The notes: generated by a model not told the origin, from the letters alone. DNA of 64,000 bases from Unio delphinus (GCA_029339505.1 JAQISU010000118.1:6849001-6913000); one strand, 5' to 3'; positions 52,075 through 64,000 are shown, counted from the stretch's first letter. Translations and numbers: made by a program.

Positions 52075-52395
52075 CACTTCGGTGGCCTATTGACTAGAGC
52101 GAGCTCAAATACCGACCAAGTCATATCAAAGACATAAAAAGAAATTGTACTGATAGATACTTCTTTGGGCGCTCAACATTACGAGGGTAGTGTTAGAACT
52201 GGTCTGACTTTTGCTAGGATAATGTGGTTCGGTGGGAAATCATGAAACATTTCTACGGCAAAGGTCTCCCGTGCTAGACATCACTGTTAATAGCTACACT
52301 GCAGACATCGAAGAGGTATGACTGGAAAGTTTTTTAAATCTACGTTACCAATCCTAATCACACACATACTCATACACACACATCACTCCAATATG
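52075..52395 (+). mobile_element. tRNA-derived SINE family 1, degenerate full-length copy
   Basis: The head gaccacttcggtggcctatt with gactagagcg is a mutated A-box region. The body aggataatgtggttcggtgg, the block tagacatcactgttaatagc and a cacacacatact tail follow the order in the copies at 16074 and 17617. Confidence 0.78.
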
Positions 52396-52966
52396 ACAGA
52401 CACAACGACACAGAATAGAAGAGTATAGTTGAAAATATAACGGTACCTGAAAAGAATAATGGTGTATGGGTCTGCAGAGAAGATCAATGAAGCTATGTCC
52501 GTAATGTTAACGACTTTTGATATCAAACACCCCATTTAAGTGCCACCCAGATCTCTAGAAAAGAAATCTACTAATAACTTCTCAAACATTTGTGTTTAAT
52601 GTTTTGTGTCTGTATGTTTTGTGTATATCTCTGTACTCCCCAGAACTGAAACTTAAAACTTCTTACCACTTCTTGAGTTTTTTGAATATCTATAAACACT
52701 TGCAATCCTTGTGTGTGCTAGTTGCTTATATTTTTACTTTAAGAGTCTGTGTCATTTATATGTTACCTCCGCTTGTGCGATAGCGTGTTTGTATGTATGT
52801 ATCATTTTTGTAAACGATCGTGCCATCACAAACTGGTTCTGTTACCTGAGTACAGTAAGTAACTGACCAGGTAAATATGTGCTCTGAACTGTATGCAGGC
52901 ACACTTGACAAGAGATACCGGTTGGATATGCTTAATCAATGGAGGATCTGCTAAAGTTCTGAGATG
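52396..52966. other. Nothing recognised
   Basis: Insertion-specific AT-rich sequence without coding signal. Confidence 0.4.
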
Positions 52967-53407
52967 TTAGCCGATTTCGATACTACACTGTCTCTGTAAT
53001 TCCCCTTCATTGAAAGTCCCTAGATCTAGTATAGACTGGACTGTAGTATGGATACAGATCATGTGCAAATTCTTTCCAAGTCTCATGGTCAACGTTGTAC
53101 GTGTTTCAAAGATAAAATCATTTTTCCCCTGACATTCTTTCCCTCCTTCAAGCCAGCCATAGAAGCTCATCTTTGTTAGTCGCTCTTGTGACATCCTGCT
53201 GAAATGACCTGAAAATTTCAATTGCGTTTTCATCAGCAGAGTGTTGATGATTTGAATGTCTGTTGTCCAGAACCTCTGTGTATGGGACCATGTCTTGCCA
53301 TTTATCTTCATCAGTTTACAATGGCATCCAATTTGCAAAATGTTAAGCATCCTGGCATGGCGTGTGTACACCATACAGGTTTCGCAAGTACACATCATGA
53401 TCGACAA
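52967..53407 (-). pseudogene. 3' end of another non-LTR retrotransposon pol
   Basis: An open minus-strand frame of 146 codons contains IQIINTLLMKTQLKFSGHFS, RMSQERLTKMSFYGWLEGGK and ECQGKNDFIF. This is the C-terminal region after the reverse transcriptase in a LINE family whose typical pattern is LLxRQLRWxGHVxRMxDxRLPK followed by a GxRxxG motif. No RT core is nearby, so it is a 5'-truncated insertion. Confidence 0.75.
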
Positions 53408-53596
53408 TACTGATTTTAAGATATTTTTGCAGACTGAAATAATTTAGAAAAAAAATATTTGTGTATCTCCATTGGAACTTGGGCCTTTTTAATTGCTGTC
53501 CTTCATGATTAAGATGATAGTTTAATATTACACTTGTATGATATGGTTATAACTCATACATTATAAAGGAGAAAAATGTGACTCAACACAGTTAGT

Positions 53597-53848
53597 TTGT
53601 TTTGTTTGTTTTTATGGTTTAACGCTATTTTCAGCACAATAGAGGCTATACATGGCGGCCAGTATTAATGGCGGAGGAAGAAACCGGACAAACCCTGGAA
53701 AGAACCACCGACCCACGAGAAGCTACTGGCAAGTTTTCTCACATAACTACATTTGCCGAACCTTAGACTCGAACCCACGCAGACAGAGGTGAGATGGCAG
53801 TGGTCCGTAACGGACAGCGCTTTAGACCACTCGGCCACTCGGGGCCCC
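53597..53848 (-). mobile_element. tRNA(Leu/Ser)-like SINE family 2
   Basis: In minus sense it starts gagtggccgagtggtctaaa (A box), with gggttcgagtc (B box) about 50 bases on. Then come gagaaaacttgccagtagct, a proline/glycine-rich-looking cttcctccgcc block, and the tail gcgttaaaccataaaaacaa. The long gap between boxes matches a type with a variable arm. It is not a functional tRNA: there is no acceptor pairing at the 3' end. Confidence 0.85.
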
Positions 53849-53869
53849 CAACACAAAATTAGTAACAAT

Positions 53870-54598
53870 GACGTAATATAATTATATAAATAGTGACATA
53901 AAACAAAGAGTACTAGTGGCATAATACAAGGATCAATAATGACATAAAACACAGTAATAATGACATAAAACATTTTTCGATAATAGTGACATCAAACACA
54001 GTAATAATGACATAAAATATAGTAATAATGACATTAAACACATTTGATGATAGTGACAGAAAGCACAGATAGTAATAGTGACATAAAACAAAGAGTACTA
54101 GTTGCATAATACAAGGATAGTAATAATGACATAAAGCACAGTAATAGTGACATAAAACAAAGTAATAATGACATAAAACAAAGTAATAGTGACATAAAGC
54201 ACAGTAATAGTGACATAAAACAAAGTAATAGTGACATAAAACAAAGTAATAGTGACATAAAACACAGTAATAGTGACATAAAACAATAGTAATAGTGACA
54301 TAAAACACAGTAATAGTGACATAAAACACAGTAATAGTGACATAAAACAATAGTAATAGTGACATAAAACACAGTAATAGTGACATAAAACACAGTAATA
54401 GTGACATAAAACACAGTAATAGTGACATAAAACAATAGTAATAGTGACATAAAACACAGTAATAGTGACATAAAACACAGTAATAGTGTCATAAAACACA
54501 GTAATAGTGACATAAAACAATAGTAATAGTAACTTAAAACAAAGATCGTGGTAGTGACATGAAACAAGGAGTGTAATAGTGATATAAAGCAATGCTAT
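53870..54598. repeat. 21-bp satellite, left part
   Basis: About 30 copies of tagtgacataaaacacagta plus a, with caa and caata variants. Interrupted at 54598 by an LTR-like element. Confidence 0.95.
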
Positions 54599-55328
54599 TG
54601 TAATAAATTTGGAGTATGTGTATTTGACAGCATCCCGTTTTTAATTTGTGCGAGTATTTGGTCTTTGGTGCCATGGAAACATTACTAGCCCGAAATAGTT
54701 AGCCAGTTAGTAGGAGCAAACATCACAGAGCCGAGTGTTAGTGAATTTGAACCATGCTGGGGTCGTTAGTAGTGAATTTGGGTGCAAGCCGAATGACTGT
54801 CCCTTTTTTGTAACATAGTCCATATTAAAATTAAGCGGTGTTTAAAAGTGTTGTGATTGAAATGGTAGTATTTATGGGGGGAATATAATGGAATCAATAA
54901 GTTGGAATTTGGTAGGTACCGTTTATGTGTCCATAGTGGAAAATGGCCGTATGTATATGAGCGTGATACGCCGGAAATTCTGTGGATTGACTGGCCTAGG
55001 GTCGCGCAGTTAAATATTTCCCAGTTAGTAAGGGAATACTAGTGGAATTTCTATGGCATGACAAGCTATCGGTACGGAAAACGGATGATAATGAAGAAAA
55101 ACCATGCAAATGTGCAGTTAATGGACGTTTGGGCAAGTAGTCTCCTCAGGGTCGCCTATTGATTAGAGCAAAGATTATTAATTATAGCAGACACGTCTTT
55201 CTTTCCATTTTACAACTCAAGTTGTATGGAAGTCTTTGGAAATTTGGGGAAAACATATGACTTCCAGCGTGACTCGCGCCAGGGTTTTGACACCGCTCGG
55301 TCAAGTGAATACCCCTGTGCGTGTAACA
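54599..55328 (-). mobile_element. LTR-like element family 2, copy C, inside satellite
   Basis: 730 bp, reverse orientation (plus strand TGTAATAAATTTGG...CGTGTAACA), with 4-bp duplications CTAT at 54595-54598 and 55329-55332. Closest to copy B in length and ends. Confidence 0.93.
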
Positions 55329-55332
55329 CTAT

Positions 55333-56370
55333 TAGTACATAAAACATATTTGATAACATTGACATAAAACAAGGAGTGTAATAGTGACCTAAAACAAGAA
55401 GTGTAAAAGTGACTTGAAACAAGGAATGTAATAGTGACTTGAAACAAGGAATGTAATAGTGACTTGAAACAAGGAGTGTAATAGTGACTTGAAACAAGGA
55501 GTGTAATAGTGACTTGAAACAAGGATAGTCAGAGTGACATAAAACACATATGGTAATAATGACAGACAACACAGTAATAATGACATAAAACACAATAATA
55601 GTGATAAAACACATTTGATAATAGTAACATAAAACACAGTAATAGTGACATAAAACACAATTGATACTAATGACATAAAACAAAGTAATAGAGACAAAAA
55701 ACACATTTGATAATAGTAACATCAAACACATCAATAGTGACATAAAACACAATAATAGTGATATAAAACACAATTGATACTAATGACATAAAACACAGTA
55801 ATAGTGACATAAAACACAATAATAGTGACAAAACACATTTGATAATAATGAAATACAACACAGTAATAGTGACATAAAACAAGGATCGTGGTAGTGACAT
55901 AAAACAAGGAGTGTAATAGTGATATAAAACAATAGTAATAGTGACATAAAACACAGTAATAGTGACATAAAACAAAGATCGTGGTAGTGACATAAATCAT
56001 GGAGTGTAATAGTGACTTGAAACAAGAAAATGTAATAGTGACTTGAAACAAGGTGTAATAGTGACTTGAAGCAAGGAGTCTAATAGTGACTTGAAACAAA
56101 GAGTATAATAGTGTCTTGAAACAAGGAATGTAATAGTGACTTAAAACAAGGAGTCTAATAGTGACTTGAAACAAAGAGTGTAATACTGACTTGAAACAGG
56201 GAGTGTAATAGTGACTTGAAACAAGGAGTCTAATAGTGACTTAAAACAAGGAGTGTAATAGTGACTTGAAACAAGGATCGTCATAGTGACAGAAAACACA
56301 GATAGTAATCGTGACATAAATCAATGATCGGACTAGTGACATAAAATAATGGATTGTCTAATGAAACAAG
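55333..56370. repeat. 21-25-bp satellite, right part
   Basis: Continues the array with a longer variant, gtgacttgaaacaaggagtg plus taata, mixed with the 21-bp form. Confidence 0.93.
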
Positions 56371-56639
56371 ATCACATCTGCCAATTTAAGGTCACATCAA
56401 GCATCTGAAGGTTACTTACAAGTAATATCTTGACTCTAACTATAATGCCATTTAAAGCGGTATTATCATTTTGTATACACTTTACATAATTAATATTTGT
56501 TAACTTTCATAATCGTAGCTTCAATGTGAAGATCAAAGGCCAAGTCTTGAAATATATAAACCATTATTTATAGAGAAGAAACTTAATATGCTTGTACCCA
56601 TGGTGGTCTGATAGTGTTTCATGTCATGTTTTATGAGGA

Positions 56640-56780
56640 ACACATGGAGTGCTCACTTCAAACTGTCCACATGAGTTCGAATTTTGGCTTGCCAGTAGCT
56701 TCTGGCGTTGGAGGATCTTCAAGGGGTTTATTTGGTTTCTTACTCTACCAAATATACTGCCGCAATGTTTAGCCTATACA
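56640..56780 (+). mobile_element. Degenerate SINE family 2 fragment
   Basis: Contains gcttgccagtagcttctggc, a ttgg...cttcaagggg block and tttcttactctacc, resembling the body of the SINEs at 20080 and 53597. Confidence 0.5.
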
Positions 56781-56919
56781 ATTAATGGAAAATAACTGGA
56801 TGTACATTCAAGACACAACTTTTCTTTAAAACAAAGATGGCAAATATCATACATACATATATGGCTGTGAACATAGCACATGATAAAGATCATTCGTGTC
56901 AGTTATACAGAACATTCTT

Positions 56920-58075
56920 GGCAAAAAACATCGTACAAAATATGGTTTCAAAATAATCATCATCATCTTCTTCATCATCATCAGTCTCTTGACATAGTGT
57001 GGTCGTTGAGACACTGTGCTGCTGAACATCTGACCAGTTCCTTCCACTTGTCTCGATCATGTGCCAATGCATGTGTCTCTGCAAAACTTTGCATGGTCCA
57101 TTCCGTGATGTTGCCATTCCGCTTTTATCTCTATCTGCCTCTCTTTCTGCCACCCGGGACGCTGCCCTGCAGTAATGTTGTGGATAGACGGTTGGCTCAG
57201 GTGACGTGGCCATACCATTTCAGATTTCTCTTTTTGACAGTGGTGAGGTCTTCATAATGGCCTACTATGTGCCTGATAGTGTTACCCACTTCTTCATTTG
57301 TGATGTGGTTCATAGACGAGATGTAACGGATGGTTATCTAGCTTCTCATTTCAAGTGCCTGGCTGAATTCCTTGTTCTAATTCTGCTGTCAGGGTCAAAG
57401 TCTCACATGAATGTAAAAGGATTGAGATGACTAGTAATCTCAATAGACTGATTTTAGTTTTCAGACATATATTCTTGTCACTCCAGATGGGATCGATTTC
57501 AGACAGATATTCTTGTCACTCCAGATGGGTCTTAGCTTTGACATAGCTGCCTCTGTTTGTTCTGCTCGTAACACACTTTCTGCTCTTCATCCCTCTTCGG
57601 TGATTATGAAACCTGGATATTTGATCTCGCCAACTGTTTTCAATTCATGTACTCTGACTTTAATCTTGGCTGAGATTTGTTTGCCACTATTTGTCATCGC
57701 TTTATTTTCCCGACGCTTATCTCCATCTCAAATCCTGAAGATGTTTTATCCAGGTTCTTCACTAAGATAGCATGCTCGTCTTTACTGCCTGAAAGCACAT
57801 CAATGTCGTTTGTAATGCGGAGGTTGGTAATGTTACGCTCTCCATTTCTGACTGTCCAACAGTGGTTTTCGAGGGCTTTGCTCATGATGCGCTAAATAAA
57901 TGTTGAATCCCGTGGGTGACAGGAAACAGCCTTGACGTACGCTAACTGTTGTATTGAACCAGTCCCCCATATAACCTTGAGCAATTAATGAACAGGTAGC
58001 CTTGACATACAGCTGCTTGATGGCATTGGCCCACGTTTGACCCATGCTGTACTTCTTCATTGTGACCCACAATGC
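56920..58075 (-). pseudogene. Non-LTR retrotransposon reverse transcriptase remnant, copy 2
   Basis: Duplicate of 37745-38710, but with the 3' end kept. Minus frames show FLSPTGFNIYL, ITNLRITNDIDVL (the FADDI motif is lost) and MEISVGK. Near 57000-57110 they show NITEWTMQSFAET and HDRDKWKELVRC, ending just before a gat/gaa-rich tail at about 56955-56995. A local 50-bp repeat (cttgtcactccagatggg twice, 57475-57530) is private to this copy. Confidence 0.83.
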
Positions 58076-59225
58076 CTAATGCCAAACTTTATCAAAGGCC
58101 TTTTGGAAATCTATGAACACATGATAGATGTCTTATTGATGCTGCGAGTACTTTTCACACAGAACCCAGAGATTGGATATTTGTTATGTTGTGCTTCTTC
58201 CACTGCATTTACAAATTCGTATACTTGCATAACTACTGTATAAAGTCAAAAAAATCAAACTATGGTTTACATATAAGCACGTGAGAACGCAGTTGTAGAA
58301 ATCAATAAATCACAACCAATTTCTCCAAAAAAACCAGGTCTCGAATACATATAAAATGTTGTCACAAAAGATGTCGTGATGTATTTGCATACCCCTAATT
58401 TAAGTGAAGCTCAAACGTTTTAATGAAACATGACACATAAATGGCCTTTTTCTTATTAGACGGTCTGCCACGTATCATGGTCACACCTTCGCACCATGGT
58501 CACGGAACCACTGAAGATAATTTAATGAATGGTCAGCATATATTATATTCGAATATTTAAATTAGTTGCCATGGATTCAAGGTCAGGTCGAAAACAAGGC
58601 TTAATGCATATCCACACCATATCGTATGTAGTTAAGGTTCTATCTCAAATATCAAGGTCATTGGTACCTAAAAGGTCATGAGGCTCACTTAAAATATGCC
58701 TTTTACAGAACTAATGATACTCAGAAACCTGGGTTGTCACGTACTACCGTTTTGTTTCCAGTTTCATAATCAATGTTGTTCATTTTGATGGTGTATTTCA
58801 CAAGCTCTCGCCTACTGACACGTCTAAAGATGGGAATTTCAACCCAGGCAATAATGAGGTTTTGATACGGATATTTTGAATATGTGCATAGTTTCGTCTT
58901 AAATCTAGTATAGATATTGTATCATTATGTACACTGAGGTCAGCTTTAAACTGGTTATTTATGACCTAAAACTGTATGATAATGTGTTTTTCAAAAAAGT
59001 TTCAGTAGTAAAAGAATTAAAATCTGGTGCAACAAAACGATCCAAAGCAGGATTGTGTAAATGGAGGGCTATGTTTGTGTACCTATGCTTTCTCAGTTTT
59101 ATCTTCGTTCACTTCTCTGATACGATTATTGTGGTTTAAGAAGTGGAACGGGTTTAATTATGCTGCGTACAATTTCATGGGATGGTGGGAATCGCTCGCT
59201 TTTAAGAGAATAATAGGGATATAAG
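58076..59225. other. Duplicated flank with empty LTR site
   Basis: Matches 38711-40640 without the solo LTR; the empty site ATTA is at 58455-58458. No coding signal. Confidence 0.6.
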
Positions 59226-59380
59226 ACACCCCGACAAAATAGCGCAAGACAAAAGAGCGCCGACAATAGAGCTCCGACTCAAGGGCGCCGACAAAACAGA
59301 GACCTTTAATTGCCGACAAAAGAGCGCCAAGTTACCCGATAAAATAGTGCCAGACACAATAGCGCAGATTATAAAAAACA
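59226..59380. repeat. Terminal-repeat-like block of the MULE remnant, copy 2
   Basis: Starts ccccgacaaaatagcgcaag; same order of gacaaaagagcgcc variants as at 40645-40800. Confidence 0.55.
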
Positions 59381-59484
59381 ATATAATATTTAAACATTTT
59401 AAATAACTTAGATGAAGTGTAAAAATGTTGATGATTAGAAATCACACTAATAACGCATACATACTTTTATTTATAGTTAAATTT

Positions 59485-60720
59485 CTAAATTTTGGGCAAT
59501 GCCTTGTATATAATCCATGACGTTATCGTTAGCATATTTTGGAAGAAGTGCTTATAATCTATGTTGAACTGGACATATTTGCTCGTAGAAGCTTGTGGTT
59601 GAATCATTCCAGATAGATGACGTTCCATTTCTATTTCGAAATGATCATACTCCAAACTGAAATGGTTGATTAATTTGAAAATCGATGGATGATTGCAGTC
59701 AACAGTTTGTTGGAATGCCCAATGCCAGGCTTCAAGAGTTATTTGTTCCTGGAAGATTTTCATTAACGCGATCATGCAAATTCTACATATCCACAGCAAA
59801 GTGAGAATTAGCTCGATGATTTCATCTTCACCTTCCTATGTATGTATCCTCCCACTAATCGGCATAATTAACCCGGACTAACCTCCACCAAATGAAGCAA
59901 CGACATCATTTGCAGGCACAAAACTCAGGGCCAGTATCATCTTCACTGCCATACAGAGTTCCTTATTGTCGTGATTAAGTTCGTTGAGATCTGATTCTTG
60001 CATTTGTGTCCATATACATTGCCCTAAGTGAAAAACACAACCGACGAGATACGAATTAGGAAAAACGTGCTGAATAATAATATTATGTGACGCTTTTCAA
60101 AATCGCACAATATACTTGATAAACTCAAAGCAGGTCGAAGTTCCTTAATTCTTTCCAAAACTCATCTATATGCTGCTTCTGCTTTATCCTGGATGAGGCA
60201 ATACATCAGTGGAGCTGCCTTTTTATCAATTAGAGCATGGATTGTAAAGACCTGATAGAAAAGTGCTAGTGCGACTTTGAAAGTTCCATCTACAAACCAA
60301 TCTACATTTGATTGGAGACGATTTATATTTTCCATTCTTTCCAACATCAGGATTCTGTTTTCATCATTCATTCCTGAATTCCGCAAGATAAAATTAGATC
60401 ATTGTATTGAAGTTTGAAGAGTTTCGGGAATTGCAACGTTCTGTGGATTATGGTATGGCAGCTGTTTGCGTTTCTATTTTACGTTGAGATGCTGTCTATG
60501 ATAATATATATGGTACAACTTCCATCGAAATACCTACTCTAGTTTGTTGTATAATGTTCCTCGGTTATTCCACCCCTTCCACTGCTCGTCAACCTATAGT
60601 AGACACTACCTTTTCTAGGTTGATCTAGAGCGTGATTTTCTTCCCAATAATGTTAAAAAAAGTAATGTATTGCTTACATCATTTGTACAATTTTCGAGGA
60701 CAGTTAGTTATTTTAAAAAA
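59485..60720 (-). pseudogene. MULE-type (FLYWCH-associated) transposase remnant, copy 2
   Basis: Retains the catalytic region lost in copy 1. The minus frame at 60386-60162 has MLERMENINRLQSNVDWFVD directly followed by GTFK, then YQVFTIHALI and the PLMYCLIQDKAEAAYR segment, the first part of an MULE DDE domain. Later blocks (59485-59799, MERHLSGMIQPQAST) match copy 1. Frameshifts and stops separate them. Confidence 0.8.
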
Positions 60721-60989
60721 TGGCATGTGCCATTTTTACATGCATTTTGTTCTAAAGTTGGTATTATTTAAAATATTTTATTATTTTAATTCGCGTTTGA
60801 AAAATTAAAAGTTTTAACTATCTTAATCGGTTTTACGACCAGGTCCTACTTCTACTGTTCCTAGTATTGCTGCTGTACTAGTAAAACAATTCACAAATTG
60901 TAAAAGACACCTGTTTTCGTTGTGACAGAAATATTCACATGAATAGATAGATGTTCAGTTTGTTAAGATCGGAGTACTTATGTGTAAAA

Positions 60990-62860
60990 AGCTTTTACAT
61001 AACATTTTTGATAGTACTTGGCATAACATACTGATGTAAGTCTTACCACTGAGTACTTAGCATAACACTTTGATGTAAGTCTTACCACTGAGTACTTGGA
61101 ATAATACACTGATGTAAGTCTTACCACTGAGAACTTGGCATAAGACATTGATGTAAGTCTTACCACTGAGTACTTGGCATAACACTTTGATTTAAGTCTT
61201 ACCACTGAGTACTTGACATAACACTTTGATGTAAGTCTTACCACTGAGTACTTGGCATAAGACACTGATTTAAGTCTTACCACTGAGTACTTGGCATAAC
61301 ACATTGATGTAAGTCTTACCACTGAGTACTTGGCATAACACTTTGATGTAAGTCTTACCACTGAGAACTTGGCATGACACACTGATGTAAATCTTACCAC
61401 TGAGTACTTGGCAAAACACACTGATGTAAGTCATACCAATGAATACTTGGCATGACACACTGATGTAAGTCTTACCACTGAGAACGTGGCATAACACACT
61501 GATGTAACTCTTACCACTGAGTACTTGGCATAACACACTGATGTAAGTCTTACCACTGAGTACTTGGCATAACACTTTGTTGTAAGTCTTACCACTGAGA
61601 ACTTGGCATAACACATTGATGTATTACCACTGAGTACTTGGCATAACACATTGATGTAAGTCTTACCACTGAGAACTTGGCATAAGACACTGATGTAAGT
61701 CTTACAACTGAGTACTTGGCATAACACATTGATGTAAGTCTTACCACTGAGTACTTTGCATAACATTTTGATGTAAGTCTTACCACTGAATACTTGGCAT
61801 GACACACTGATGTAAGTCTTACCACTGAGAACGTGGCATAACACACTGATGTAAGTCTTACCACTGAGAACTTGGCATAAGACATTGATGTAAGTCTTAC
61901 CACTGAGTACTTTGCATAACACATTGATGTAAGTCTTACCACTGAGTACTTGGCATAACACACTGATGTAAGTCTTACCACTGAGAACTTGGCATAACAC
62001 ACTGATGTAAGTCTTACCACTGAGTACTTGGCATAACACACTGATATAAGTCTTACCGTTTAATACTTGGCATGACACACTGATGTAAGTCTTACCACTG
62101 AGAACTTGGCATAACACATTGATGCAACTCTTACCACTGAGTACTTGGCATAACACATTGATGTAAGTCTTACCACTGAGTACTTGGCATAACACACTGA
62201 TGTTAAGACTTACCACTGAGTACTTGGCATATCACTTTGATGTAAGTCTTACCACTGAGAACTTGGCATAACACATTGATGTATTACCACTGAATACTTG
62301 GCATAACACATTGATGTAGGTCTTACCACTGAGTACTTGGCATAACACACTGATGTTAAGACTTACCACTGAGTAATTGGCATAACATTTTGATGTAAGT
62401 CTTACCACTGAGAACTTGGCATAACACACTGATGTAAGTCTTACCACTGAGTACTTGGCATAACACATTGATGTAAGTCTTGCCACTGAGAACTTGGCAT
62501 AACACATTGATGTAAGTATTACCACTGAGTACTTGACATAACACATTGATGTAAGTCTTACCACTGAGTAATTGGCATAACACACTGATGTTAAGACTTA
62601 CCACTGAGTACTTGGCATAACACTTTGATGTAAGTCTTACCTCTGAGAACTTGGCATAACACACTGATGTAAGTCTTACCACTGAGTACTTGGCATAACA
62701 CATTGATGTAAGTCTTACCACTGAGAACTTTGCATAAGACATTGATGTAAGTCTTACCACTGAGTACTTGCCATAACACTTTGATATAAGTCTTACCACT
62801 GAGTACTTGGCATAACACACTGATGTTAAGACTTACCACTGAGTACTTAGGAAAGATACA
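60990..62860. repeat. 39-bp satellite, copy 2, about 48 units
   Basis: Same unit as 42850-43248 but far longer. Units alternate gagtacttgg and gagaacttgg forms, and occasional units have internal deletions (gatgtattaccac). Long minus-strand frames with 13-residue periodicity arise because 39 is a multiple of 3. Confidence 0.96.
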
Positions 62861-63149
62861 AGAGAATTAATACAAATGGGAAATTAGAGTTACACAAATC
62901 TTTAGTTTCATTAAAGGAAAATATTTTGCAGTGGTAGCGCGTCTAACAACCCTAACTGACAAGTTGACCTGCATCATCAGAAATATGATAATCATCGACA
63001 TCCGCTGGTTTGATTCGCTCGGTCGTGAGATGCATTTTGACCCAACCGTTTTACAACATTGTCAATACAGTCTGAAATGATAAATTCTCAAAACGGTAGC
63101 GAACTCAGCCTCGAAACTATCTTTGCTATCAAATTAATTGATCAAAGGA

Positions 63150-63420
63150 TAATCTTTCAAACATGTGTGAGAGAGATAGCGAGACAGATAGACATTATAA
63201 CCTAAACTTTCAAACATGTGTGAGAGAGATAGCGAGACAGATAGACATTATAACCTAAACTTTCAAACATGTGTGAGAGAGATAGCGAGACAGATAGACA
63301 TTATAACCTAAACTTTCAAACATGTGTGAGAGAGATAGCGAGACAGATAGACATTATAACCTAAACTTTCAAACGTGTGAGAGAGATAGCGAGACAGATA
63401 GACATTATAACCTAAACTTT
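63150..63420. repeat. 53-bp minisatellite, 5 copies
   Basis: Unit ctttcaaacatgtgtgagag plus agatagcgagacagatagac and attataacctaaa. Copy 1 of the duplication has this sequence once (about 44385-44440). Confidence 0.94.
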
Positions 63421-64000
63421 CCCTTGAATATACCATGAAATGATCCCCACAATTTTATCACGCAGCAGATGACTTCATTATTCTATTAAATTGGTGACAT
63501 GAGTAAATAATCTTTTTATTATCACTGAAAATAATGTGCAAGCATCAATACAGTCTCACGAAGACTCCCGCCATTTGATATTACCATTATGACACGTCAT
63601 GTGACTATTCATTTAACCTTTAATCATGCTATATTTTTAGACTTGGAAAACCCCTAATTTTAGTTTAAGTTTGACCTTCTTGAAATGCGATTGTTAGCCC
63701 TTAGAATAACAAAAGCTTAAATTATCTCAGTATTTTGCATCAAACAGAAAACTAATGTAAATGTAAACATGAACATAACTACCAGAGCAGTGCTTAAAGT
63801 TTTACTTTACCAGTAGTAATCAATTGTAGTTTTAAACAGGGCCTATCGAAATTAAATGGCAATGTATTGAACACAATAAGCCTGATATTGATAAATATAA
63901 TATTTACCTTCTTGTAAATCGCAATAATTTGTGATTTTAACAAAAAAGCAGAACTGATTATCCAGTATTAAAGATACATGAGTATATGATGTCGCGACGT
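63421..64000. other. Duplication flank to window end, nothing recognised
   Basis: Matches about 44440-44990; no coding signal. Confidence 0.5.

Larger units (their letters stand above)
45613..64000 (+). repeat. Segmental duplication, copy 2 (cut by window end)
   Basis: Direct repeat of 32541-44990, lengthened by insertions (45846-48290, 51900-56900) and by array expansion. Homology continues to the last bases of the window, so the true right boundary is not seen. Confidence 0.88.

Noticed and set aside
53597..53848. Possible tRNA gene
   Set aside because: A and B boxes are present, but the cloverleaf does not close and a SINE body and tail follow.
53913..56174. Several overlapping 100-190 codon frames with LLLCFMS or YYCVLCH periodicity
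   Set aside because: They are read-through of the 21-25-bp satellite in all three minus frames, so not proteins.
61431..62216. 261-codon open frame on the minus strand
   Set aside because: It lies entirely in the 39-bp satellite; the frame stays open because the unit length is a multiple of 3, and other frames are open too.

Overview
The window is eukaryotic and AT-rich. It holds spliced genes with GT-AG introns, many microsatellites and minisatellites, non-LTR retrotransposon remnants, tRNA-derived SINEs and solo LTRs. The gene family found, the repeat style and the retroelement types suggest a lophotrochozoan, most likely a bivalve mollusc. That assignment is inference from style, not from a marker gene.

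Left part (1-29,100): two minus-strand paralogous genes encode BCAP/BANK1/Dof-type signalling adapters, with domain order TIR-like, TIG-like, DBB, ankyrin. The upstream paralog (CDS 29115 down to about 21481-21597) can be followed through 12 exons whose phases fit throughout. The second paralog (3924 to 1062) has the same first four exons and runs off the left edge into a 42-bp minisatellite. Between them lie AT-rich DNA with degenerate repeats, a 29-bp minisatellite, a solo LTR-like element, and two broken CR1/Jockey-like retrotransposons head to head. One of those carries a nested solo LTR, the other a nested SINE. By homology these adapters would sit under membrane or Toll-type receptors, so the two genes look like an expanded innate-immune signalling family.

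Right part (about 32,540-64,000): a large direct tandem segmental duplication. Copy 1 is about 32,541-44,990. Copy 2 starts near 45,613 and is cut by the window end. The copies share (TC)n, (CA)n, a non-LTR reverse transcriptase remnant, a MULE-type transposase remnant with one terminal-repeat end, a 39-bp satellite and unique flanks. Each has private changes. Copy 1 has a solo LTR of one family and an LTR-like element of another, both with 4-bp target duplications and matching empty sites in copy 2, plus a telomere-like block and a DNA polymerase B fragment at its left edge. Copy 2 has extra SINEs, another RT fragment, a 21-25-bp satellite split by an LTR-like element, and strongly expanded tandem arrays.

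No intact transposon, rRNA, functional tRNA or CRISPR array is supported. Apart from the two adapter genes, no convincing host protein-coding gene was recognised; a few unexplained short reading frames are listed at low confidence.
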